This document shows positions 1 through 5,298 of a DNA stretch of 7,318 nt, piece by piece. The notes under the pieces were generated by a model, which saw only the letters and a list, made by a program, of their open reading frames with translations, was not told the DNA's origin and did no database searches. How positions within the stretch are numbered: position 1 is the first letter of the stretch; the number at the start of each line of letters is the position of its first letter. The translations under genes were made by a program, and so were the position numbers. Origin of the DNA: an uncultured Eggerthella sp. (GTDB taxonomy: Bacteria; Actinomycetota; Coriobacteriia; Coriobacteriales; Eggerthellaceae); the NCBI GenBank assembly GCA_900551155.1, contig URVA01000068.1:1-7318 (forward strand), written 5' to 3'.

Positions 1-1
1 G

Positions 2-52
2 CAACTTCAACTTCATAAGATTATTTGGCCTAATGTAGACAAAGGAGTATAG
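2..52 (+). CDS. queE: 7-carboxy-7-deazaguanine synthase QueE, C-terminal end only
   Basis: Only the last 16 codons are present, in frame from base 2, ending in TAG at 50-52; they read QLQLHKIIWPNVDKGV. An L-Q-x-H-K-x-x-W-x-x-x-x-x-G-V ending is what I recall for the C-terminus of QueE, the radical SAM enzyme that contracts the ring of 6-carboxy-tetrahydropterin to 7-carboxy-7-deazaguanine, the substrate of QueC. The next gene is queC, only 3 bases after the stop, and the queC ribosome site lies inside these codons, so the two are probably translationally coupled. The catalytic domain and start are outside the window. The call rests on a short tail plus operon context; another upstream gene is possible but less likely. 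Confidence 0.72.
   Translation, partial: QLQLHKIIWPNVDKGV
41..47 (+). promoter_or_regulatory. Ribosome binding site of queC
   Basis: AAAGGAG lies 8 bases before the TTG at 56. It supports this TTG as the true start of queC, because the protein must begin just before the SGGVDS loop and no ATG or GTG is better placed. The site is embedded in the last codons of queE. Confidence 0.8.
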
Positions 53-55
53 CGC

Positions 56-736
56 TTGCGTGCTTTAGTTTTGTGTTCTGGTGGCGTTGATTCAACGACG
101 CTTCTAGCAATGGCGGTAGATAAATATGGTAGTGAAAATGTTGTTGCGTTGAGTATTTCTTACGGTCAGCGTCATGAAAAAGAGCTAAAAGCAGCTCGCG
201 ATGTTGCGCGGTATTACCACGTCGAACAGCGCTTTTTGGATTTAGCAGCAATTTTTGCTGATAGTTCCTGTTCACTGCTTGCTCATTCTGAAAAAGAAAT
301 CCCAAAAGAAAGTTACGCTGAGCAATTAGAAGAAACTGACACTAAGCTTGTGCCCACCTATGTTCCTTTCCGCAACGGCCTTTTCTTGTCTTCGGCAGCA
401 TCAATGGCGTTATCGCTTGAGTGTTCAGTTCTGTACTATGGTGCACATCATGATGATTGGGCAGGTAATGCCTATCCTGATTGTTCTCGAGAATTTGTTT
501 TTGCTATGAACAATGCCATTAAGGAAGGCACAGGGGGAGAGCTTCATATGGAAGCGCCCTTTGTTGAATGGTCTAAAGCAGACATTGTTAAAAAGGGTCT
601 TGAACTAAATGTTCCCTATGAACTTACGTGGTCTTGCTATGAAGGTGGAGATAAACCCTGCGGTGTTTGCGCTACCTGTATAGATCGCAGGCGTGCTTTT
701 GAACTTAATGGTTCAGTTGATCCTTTATTGAAATAA
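56..736 (+). CDS. queC: 7-cyano-7-deazaguanine (preQ0) synthase QueC
   Basis: Cytosolic ATP- and zinc-dependent enzyme that converts 7-carboxy-7-deazaguanine and ammonia to preQ0 in queuosine precursor synthesis. The 226-residue protein is the normal family length (about 220-230). The ATP-binding PP-loop SGGVDS is at residues 8-13, directly after the first beta strand. VPFRNG at 103-108 and YPDCSREF at 140-147 are family signatures. A zinc site is formed by Cys194, Cys202, Cys205 and Cys208 (C-x7-C-G-x-C-x-x-C), followed by the basic IDRRRAF segment. All key residues are intact. The start is a TTG at 56 with AAAGGAG 8 bases upstream. It sits between queE (stop 3 bases upstream) and queF (16-22 bases downstream) in one operon, so its substrate and product are handled by its neighbours. 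No promoter lies directly upstream; transcription must enter from queE or further up. Confidence 0.97.
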   Translation: MRALVLCSGGVDSTTLLAMAVDKYGSENVVALSISYGQRHEKELKAARDVARYYHVEQRFLDLAAIFADSSCSLLAHSEKEIPKESYAEQLEETDTKLVPTYVPFRNGLFLSSAASMALSLECSVLYYGAHHDDWAGNAYPDCSREFVFAMNNAIKEGTGGELHMEAPFVEWSKADIVKKGLELNVPYELTWSCYEGGDKPCGVCATCIDRRRAFELNGSVDPLLK

Positions 737-752
737 GTAGTTATAGAAAGAG

Positions 753-1262
753 ATGGCTATGCACAATACTTCTCGCAGCCCCGAACAGGTTTCCGATCTT
801 ACCTTACTTGGTTCTCAGACGAATTCGTATCCCGATGATTATGCGCCTGAAGTTTTAGAAACGTTTGAAAACAAACACCAGGAAAACGATTACTTTGTAA
901 AGTTTAATTGTCCTGAATTTACGAGTCTTTGTCCTATTACTGGTCAGCCAGATTTTGCAACAATTTATATTTCCTATGTCCCTGATGTCCGTATGGTGGA
1001 ATCTAAGAGCTTGAAGCTTTACCTGTTTAGCTTTAGAAATCATGGCGACTTTCACGAGGACTGCATGAACATCATCATGAAAGATTTGATTGAGCTGATA
1101 GATCCTCGTTATATTGAGGTTTGGGGAAAGTTTACCCCTCGTGGTGGAATCTCCATCGATCCTTATTGCAATTATGGTCGACCAGGAACGAAATGGGAGC
1201 AGGTTGCTTGGGATCGCTTGGCGCATCATGATATGTATCCAGAAAAGGTTGACAATCGTTAA
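753..1262 (+). CDS. queF: NADPH-dependent 7-cyano-7-deazaguanine reductase QueF (single-module type)
   Basis: Reduces the nitrile of preQ0 to the aminomethyl group of preQ1 with two NADPH, the last free-base step before insertion into tRNA by Tgt. At 169 residues it is the short, Bacillus-type QueF built from one T-fold module, not the about 280-residue two-module E. coli type. Counting from the ATG at 753, the nucleophile is Cys60 (in TSLCPITGQPD), the general acid Asp67, and the substrate-binding Glu102 (in HGDFHED). Their spacing of 7 and 42 matches B. subtilis Cys55, Asp62 and Glu97. The QueF motif ESKSLKLY is at 83-90. The start is ambiguous: the ATG at 753 has almost no room for a ribosome site, whereas the ATG at 759 has AAAGAG (747-752) 6 bases upstream, so the true protein may be 167 residues. 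It is the last gene of the operon, followed by a probable terminator. Confidence 0.96.
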   Translation: MAMHNTSRSPEQVSDLTLLGSQTNSYPDDYAPEVLETFENKHQENDYFVKFNCPEFTSLCPITGQPDFATIYISYVPDVRMVESKSLKLYLFSFRNHGDFHEDCMNIIMKDLIELIDPRYIEVWGKFTPRGGISIDPYCNYGRPGTKWEQVAWDRLAHHDMYPEKVDNR

Positions 1263-1263
1263 T

Positions 1264-1290
1264 GATGGGTTAGGTACCCATTTCGTTTTT
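1264..1290 (+). terminator. Probable intrinsic terminator of the que operon
   Basis: ATGGGT (1265-1270) pairs perfectly with ACCCAT (1276-1281) across a 5-base loop, with one more G-T pair possible outside. It is followed by TTCGTTTTT, with a T-run at 1286-1290. It begins 2 bases after the queF stop. The stem is short, so efficiency may be modest. On the other strand there is no T-run after the stem, so it should act only on the queF side. The stop codon of the convergent yigZ gene (1289-1291) overlaps the T-run. Confidence 0.6.
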
Positions 1291-1918
1291 AGAACGCGGC
1301 ATCAAAAGGGTCGCTCGTGCTAACTATTTCATTGCCATGGCAAAGTTCGGTCAGCGCTTTTAAAAGATCCTCTTCGGTCCCTGCAAGCATGCGAACGACT
1401 AATGTAACAGTGTCGGTGTAGTCGGTATGCATAATTTTGGCTTGGTAGTGGCCTATTGTGTGATTGAGCTGGTCATAGAGTGCATAGGGAATTGTTATGG
1501 TGATGTCTACGCATGAAGAAATAGTTAGTTTTGTAGCGGCCTCGATTGCGGCTTGTGTTGCTTGCGTATAGGCACGCACCAGACCACCCGTTCCTAACAA
1601 AGTACCACCAAAATAGCGGGTAACAACCGCTATTACATCGGTTAGCTCAGCGTGTTGTAATACTTGCAAGGTTGGAAGTCCAGCGGTTTTTTGCGGTTCT
1701 CCATCATCGGAATAGCGAATTCGAGGAGTAGCTCCGCTGCCACGTACTATATAGGCATATACATTGTGGCGCGCCATACGATGGGCGGTTTTAATCTCTT
1801 CCAAGAAAGCCAGCGCTTCTTCTTCGGATTCAACATGGCAAAGCTGAGCTATAAAACGGCTCTTCTTTTCTTCGATTTCCGCTTGCGCGCGACCTTCTAT
1901 GGTGAGATACGATGCCAT
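1289..1918 (-). CDS. yigZ: YigZ/YvyE family protein (IMPACT, UPF0029 plus DUF1949)
   Basis: Conserved cytosolic protein related to the N-terminal part of eukaryotic IMPACT. The exact role in bacteria is not settled; links to translation regulation or nucleic-acid binding have been proposed. The 209-residue product has the usual length (about 205-217). Family motifs are KKSRF (18-22), ARHNVYAY (49-56), RYSDDGEPQKTAGLP (68-82) and VTRYFGGTLLGTGGLVRAY (99-117), all in the UPF0029 domain. A ferredoxin-like DUF1949 domain follows at about 138-193. The frame stays open 19 codons further upstream, but the ATG at 1918 is chosen because AAGGAG lies 5 bases before it and homology begins just after it. 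It is convergent with queF and divergent from the rhomboid gene, so it is likely transcribed alone. Confidence 0.95.
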   Translation of the reverse strand: MASYLTIEGRAQAEIEEKKSRFIAQLCHVESEEEALAFLEEIKTAHRMARHNVYAYIVRGSGATPRIRYSDDGEPQKTAGLPTLQVLQHAELTDVIAVVTRYFGGTLLGTGGLVRAYTQATQAAIEAATKLTISSCVDITITIPYALYDQLNHTIGHYQAKIMHTDYTDTVTLVVRMLAGTEEDLLKALTELCHGNEIVSTSDPFDAAF

Positions 1919-1923
1919 GAAAA

Positions 1924-1929
1924 CTCCTT
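1924..1929 (-). promoter_or_regulatory. Ribosome binding site of yigZ
   Basis: On the minus strand AAGGAG sits 5 bases before the ATG at 1918. It decides the start against the longer open frame that reaches 1975. Confidence 0.85.
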
Positions 1930-1941
1930 CTTTATAATGGT

Positions 1942-1970
1942 ATCCTAGCGAATGTATCTTTAGCGAACAA
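1942..1970 (-). promoter_or_regulatory. Candidate promoter of yigZ
   Basis: On the minus strand, TTGTTC (1965-1970) and TAGGAT (1942-1947) are separated by 17 bases and match the sigma-A consensus at 3/6 and 4/6 positions. Transcription would begin near 1935, giving a leader of about 17 bases before the ATG. The match is weak and chosen mainly by position in the 88-base gap. On the plus strand a perfect TATAAT lies at 1933-1938 and might serve the rhomboid gene, but I see no convincing -35 for it. Confidence 0.3.
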
Positions 1971-2006
1971 CGCATTATGGTATTCGATATATAAGAAGGG
2001 TATTTC

Positions 2007-2816
2007 GTGACTGATCAATTCCAACAAATGCCTCCACAAAATTCAGGAGCAAATCGCCAAGTTATAGATGACGAGCAGTTCAAACGTCTTATGAAGGAAA
2101 GCCAGCCTTCATTCATGGAAAAATATGGTTCATGCATTGTGACATTTGCTCTTATGGCTATTTGTATCGTGGTGTATGGCATTGAAGTTTTGCGATCTGG
2201 TTTGAGCACTTCTATTTCTTCTATGGTTCTCTTTGATATGGGAGCCATGTATGCGCCTGCGGTTACGTCATTTACCGATTGGTATCGCTTCATTGCACCT
2301 ATGTTTTTGCATGCTGGCTTAATGCATCTGCTCTTTAATATGGCGGCACTTTATAGCTGTGGTGTTTTACTGGAACGCGTGTTGGGTCGCTGGAATTATC
2401 TGTTGCTGTATTTCGTTGCAGGAATAAGCGGCAATGCGTTGTGCTATATGGTTGATATGATCACGGGAAGTTACTACGTAAGTGCTGGCGCATCTACCAG
2501 TATTTTTGGACTTTTTGTTGCTGCTGCTTTATTGGGCTTCTTATCAAAATATAATCGCAAGTTCTTAATTTCGTATAGTAAGGGCATGTTAAGCGTTATT
2601 GCTATTAACATCCTTTATACTTTCCTTTCGCCCAGTATCTCCATTAGTGGTCATTTGGGCGGAGCACTTGGTGGCTTAATAGCTATGTTTATGGTTCCGA
2701 GCAAGAATTTAAACGTTCCTTTGATCGTTCGTATAGTGGCGTGGATTGTTTGGGTGCTGTCTATCGCTCATGTTCTTGCCACTACTATGGGGCTTGCCTT
2801 TATAAACTTCTTTTAA
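2007..2816 (+). CDS. Rhomboid-family intramembrane serine protease
   Basis: Predicted polytopic membrane protease that cleaves transmembrane substrates within the membrane; the substrate cannot be told from the sequence. The 269-residue protein starts with a hydrophilic, Gln/Asn-rich N-terminal segment (about 1-40). Hydrophobic segments follow at about 43-62, 96-120, 131-150, 157-179, 193-208, 215-231 and 237-262, a six-helix core plus a C-terminal helix. Rhomboid landmarks are WYRFIAPMFLHAG (92-104), His107 and Asn111 in HLLFN (oxyanion side), the catalytic Ser163 in GASTSIFGL (161-169), and catalytic His216 in SGHLGGALGG (214-223). The residue after the serine is Thr rather than the usual Gly. 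The start is GTG at 2007 with AGAAGGG (1994-2000) 6 bases upstream. The gene ends with tandem stops TAATAA. It is divergent from yigZ and convergent with helD, so probably monocistronic. Confidence 0.94.
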   Translation: MTDQFQQMPPQNSGANRQVIDDEQFKRLMKESQPSFMEKYGSCIVTFALMAICIVVYGIEVLRSGLSTSISSMVLFDMGAMYAPAVTSFTDWYRFIAPMFLHAGLMHLLFNMAALYSCGVLLERVLGRWNYLLLYFVAGISGNALCYMVDMITGSYYVSAGASTSIFGLFVAAALLGFLSKYNRKFLISYSKGMLSVIAINILYTFLSPSISISGHLGGALGGLIAMFMVPSKNLNVPLIVRIVAWIVWVLSIAHVLATTMGLAFINFF

Positions 2817-2853
2817 TAACGCCTGGTTTTTACATTAGCGATAAAGCATAGGG

Positions 2854-2887
2854 AAATGGCGCTGTTTCAAAGAAACTAGCGCCATTT
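2854..2887. terminator. Long hairpin between convergent genes, probable bidirectional terminator
   Basis: A perfect 10-base stem (AAATGGCGCT at 2854-2863 with AGCGCCATTT at 2878-2887) is extended, after a single bulged T (2877), by GTTTC/GAAAC (2864-2868 and 2872-2876) around an AAA loop. It lies 38 bases after the rhomboid stop and 73 bases beyond the helD stop. Each 3' arm ends in ATTT on either strand, but neither side has a long T-run, so termination on either strand is likely but not certain. The remaining bases of the 144-base gap show nothing else that I can support. Confidence 0.6.
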
Positions 2888-2960
2888 AATGTTTCATTCG
2901 AAGGTATGTAATTCTTGCAAGAGTAGGTCTTGAATCGTAGCTGGTAAACGTTAGAAGTGC

Positions 2961-5117
2961 CTACTGTTTTAAAAGCGAAGTGAGCTTTCCTTTTGCAAGA
3001 AGAGAAACGGTATTAGTTGCTCGTGATATTGCTGTATACAACTGGCGACGGGCTAAATCGGTATCTGGGTATACCTCTTGGGTTGCGTCGGGAATTATGA
3101 CATTGTCAAATTCAAGACCCTTTGCCAATTGAAGGTCAATAAGCACGATACCGTGATCGGGTAGGGTGCTTCCTTCAGCAATGAAATGAAGTTGATCTGC
3201 TGGAACGATCGTTTTAAGAATGTCCCACATCTCAGTTAATTCTTGTTCATTATTAACAATTACTGCGCTCAGTCCCGATTCTCCGTGAACCTCTGGAATA
3301 ATACGGTGAAGCTCTGCTTTGATATCTTCTTCGGTTGAACAAATAAGTATTTCGGGTTCTTTGTCATCTCGCTGAACTGAAGAAATTTGCATACCCGTAT
3401 TATTCTGGGCTAATTGAGCAAATAATTTGGTAATTGCAGGAGTAGAGCGATAGCTGGTCATAAGGAAACATTCCTCAATGCTTCCGCGGTATTTCATAAA
3501 GACCTCTCTAACTTCACTAAACGTTGAAGTTGAATCACCGATAGCTTGGTTTTCGTCTCCTAGCAACAAGAAATGAGCGCGATGATAGTAGCGTGCCATT
3601 ACCGCAAGCTGTGCAGGGGAATAATCCTGTACTTCGTCAATCATGACAAAGCGAGCTTCGTCATTTACCAAACCTGTGCAAGCAATCTTGAGGTAGAACC
3701 ATTCAAGGAAAGATAAATCTTCTATTCCAAGCAATCGCTTAGCAATTCTGTCTACTCGCACCCAGTGGTTGAGTTGAATTGAGGTACGTGCTTCTCCGAA
3801 GCGGAAATTTAAATAGATAAGCGTGTATTTCTTCGCTTGTTCCTCGGTATCCATAATTGCGGGCTCACCAAAGAGGGCAAGTTGCTGGTTATAGCTTAGG
3901 GCGCTTACTTCATCTTGGAACTTTTCAACGCTGGACATTTGTCCTAAACGACTTTCGAAGCGGTCTTCAAGTTCTTCTCGAACAAGCGTGATAAGACGCG
4001 GTCCAGCGGGAACATTTTTATATTGAGAAGCAATTTTGTTAATTTGATTTGCAGAGATAAGCGTTACGCCCTGCATTTTGATGTCACGGAAATCCTTTTC
4101 TGTGAATTTCAGATTTGGAATTGCATCGTCAATGCGCTGAAGTACCTCCAAAGAAGTGTGGAAGCGATCGAATACGCGACCTTCAGGAACAACGGAGCTT
4201 GCAAACTCATCCCAGGTAAGAATAGGAGGATTCTTTTCTCCCATATCGGGCAAAACATTGTCAATGTAGGTTCTAAATACTGGATTAGGAGTAATAAGGT
4301 AAACCTGTTCAGGATTTAAGCTTTCGCGCTTTTGGTAGAACAAGTAAGCAATACGCTGAAGTAACACTGATGTTTTACCGCTACCTGCGATACCGTTTAC
4401 GAGCAATGCAGGAACATCGTCGTGCCTGATAACTTCATTTTGTTCTTTTTGAATAGTGGCTGTGATTGCGCTCATTTGAGAGGTGCGTTGCTGCGATAAG
4501 GAACGCAACAAGAGTTCATCTTGGATAGCTACCGTGGTATCGAAGTAGGCATTAAGGGTATCTTCGGTAATATCGAACTGGCGACGTAATTTCAGATCGC
4601 ACGAAATAGTGCGGCCATTAGCTTGATAGGATGTTTTGCCATTAGCTTGGTTGTAGTAAACCTCTGCGACAGGGGATCGCCAGTCAACAATGAGACGGTG
4701 ATAGGATTCGTCGGAGATTCCTGCATTACCAATGTATATCTCTTTTGCTTCTGCTCCTGGCTTAAATTGAAGAGCGACTTTTGCAAAGTAGGGTTGTGGC
4801 TTTAAAAGTTCAATGTTCGAAAGCTTTTCAGCATCTACTTGCTGAGATTGATTGAGCGCGTCAATTACGCTATTTAAGTTCGCATATTCAATATAGGTTT
4901 CTTGTGCTTCGCCTTCGCTAGCAAAGTTAGAGGTTGCCTCATCCGCTATAGAGCGTTTGTAGTTTTCGGCAGCATCGGCGGTATTTTTCATGCGAGCAAT
5001 TAAGGCGTCTTGCATGGAGAGAAGCTTTGCATAGGTTTTAGAAAGGTGTGCCTGTTCAGCTGAGAAAATTGGATCTTCAGCTGCAGACTCTTCGATCTGA
5101 TTGGTATCTTCAGTCAT
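2961..5117 (-). CDS. helD: HelD-like superfamily 1 helicase (RNA polymerase recycling factor family)
   Basis: UvrD/Rep-like ATPase of the HelD family, whose studied members (B. subtilis, M. smegmatis) bind RNA polymerase and release it from nucleic acid rather than acting mainly as replication helicases. The 718-residue product compares with about 735-775 for those members. A charged helical N-terminal region (about 20-110) matches the HelD coiled coil that enters the polymerase secondary channel. The family signature VDWRSPVAEVYY is at 144-155. Helicase motifs are all present: Walker A GIAGSGKT (242-249), Walker B VMIDEVQD (491-498), LLLGDENQ (517-524), YRS (556-558), LAKGLEFDNVII (664-675) and LYTAISRAT (693-701). 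The 300-470 stretch is the less conserved HelD-specific insert. The ATG at 5117 is chosen over a TTG at 5132 because AAAGGA lies 6 bases before it. It is divergent from the yhgE-like gene. Confidence 0.94.
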   Translation of the reverse strand: MTEDTNQIEESAAEDPIFSAEQAHLSKTYAKLLSMQDALIARMKNTADAAENYKRSIADEATSNFASEGEAQETYIEYANLNSVIDALNQSQQVDAEKLSNIELLKPQPYFAKVALQFKPGAEAKEIYIGNAGISDESYHRLIVDWRSPVAEVYYNQANGKTSYQANGRTISCDLKLRRQFDITEDTLNAYFDTTVAIQDELLLRSLSQQRTSQMSAITATIQKEQNEVIRHDDVPALLVNGIAGSGKTSVLLQRIAYLFYQKRESLNPEQVYLITPNPVFRTYIDNVLPDMGEKNPPILTWDEFASSVVPEGRVFDRFHTSLEVLQRIDDAIPNLKFTEKDFRDIKMQGVTLISANQINKIASQYKNVPAGPRLITLVREELEDRFESRLGQMSSVEKFQDEVSALSYNQQLALFGEPAIMDTEEQAKKYTLIYLNFRFGEARTSIQLNHWVRVDRIAKRLLGIEDLSFLEWFYLKIACTGLVNDEARFVMIDEVQDYSPAQLAVMARYYHRAHFLLLGDENQAIGDSTSTFSEVREVFMKYRGSIEECFLMTSYRSTPAITKLFAQLAQNNTGMQISSVQRDDKEPEILICSTEEDIKAELHRIIPEVHGESGLSAVIVNNEQELTEMWDILKTIVPADQLHFIAEGSTLPDHGIVLIDLQLAKGLEFDNVIIPDATQEVYPDTDLARRQLYTAISRATNTVSLLAKGKLTSLLKQ

Positions 5118-5123
5118 GTTATA

Positions 5124-5129
5124 TCCTTT
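5124..5129 (-). promoter_or_regulatory. Ribosome binding site of helD
   Basis: On the minus strand AAAGGA sits 6 bases before the ATG at 5117, while the in-frame TTG at 5132 has no such site. It sets the start of the helicase gene. Confidence 0.75.
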
Positions 5130-5146
5130 CAAATAAGGGGTTTAAT

Positions 5147-5175
5147 ATCATACCGTTTTCTGGCGACCCTGTGAA
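5147..5175 (-). promoter_or_regulatory. Sigma-A type promoter of helD
   Basis: On the minus strand TTCACA (5170-5175) and TATGAT (5147-5152) each match the consensus at 5 of 6 positions and are exactly 17 bases apart. Transcription would start near 5140, giving a leader of about 22 bases with room for the ribosome site. The -35 lies within a small CCCT/AGGG dyad (5167-5179), which might be an operator but is short enough to be chance. Confidence 0.65.
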
Positions 5176-5201
5176 AGGGGACGAGTATTCCGTTACTATT
5201 C

Positions 5202-5274
5202 TTTACAGTTACGCAACATGTGGGTATTTACTTTGACAGATGTTTGTTGTCTGGATAAGGTGTGGTGTTATGGT
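5202..5274 (+). promoter_or_regulatory. Promoter region of the yhgE-like gene, several candidates
   Basis: Three overlapping candidates are visible. TTGACA (5233-5238) is a perfect -35 with a poor -10, TAAGGT (5256-5261), at 17 bases. TTTACA (5202-5207) has TATTTA (5225-5230) at 17 bases. TTGTCT (5247-5252) has an extended -10, TGT-TATGGT (5266-5274), at 16 bases. I favour the first or third because they give short leaders (about 18-30 bases) into the strong ribosome site. The sequence alone cannot decide. Confidence 0.45.
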
Positions 5275-5298
5275 TAGTACAGGAAGGAGGAATACGTA

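Noticed and set aside
1..40. Possible fold-back at the left window edge, like that on the right
   Set aside because: No inverted copy was found nearby; the frame reads as ordinary QueE C-terminal sequence.
30..305. Minus-strand open frame opposite queC
   Set aside because: It is an antisense shadow of a clearly coding gene, resembles no family I know, and has no ribosome site.
1114..1323. Plus-strand open frame overlapping the end of queF and the start of the convergent gene
   Set aside because: It is an out-of-frame shadow of queF running through the terminator, with no family motif.
1919..1975. Nineteen-codon N-terminal extension of yigZ
   Set aside because: Homology begins only after the ATG at 1918, which has its own AAGGAG; the extension would cross the likely promoter.
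2913..2922. TCTTGCAAGA, a 10-base self-complementary site in the rhomboid-helD gap
   Set aside because: It has no loop, no repeat elsewhere that I noticed, and lies downstream of both genes, so an operator role is unlikely; probably chance.
4023..4805. Several short frames on both strands inside helD
   Set aside because: All are shadows of the helicase frame, whose motifs run unbroken through this stretch.
5048..5236. Plus-strand open frame over the helD start and the divergent gap
   Set aside because: It has no ribosome site, covers the helD promoter, and its protein shows no recognisable features.
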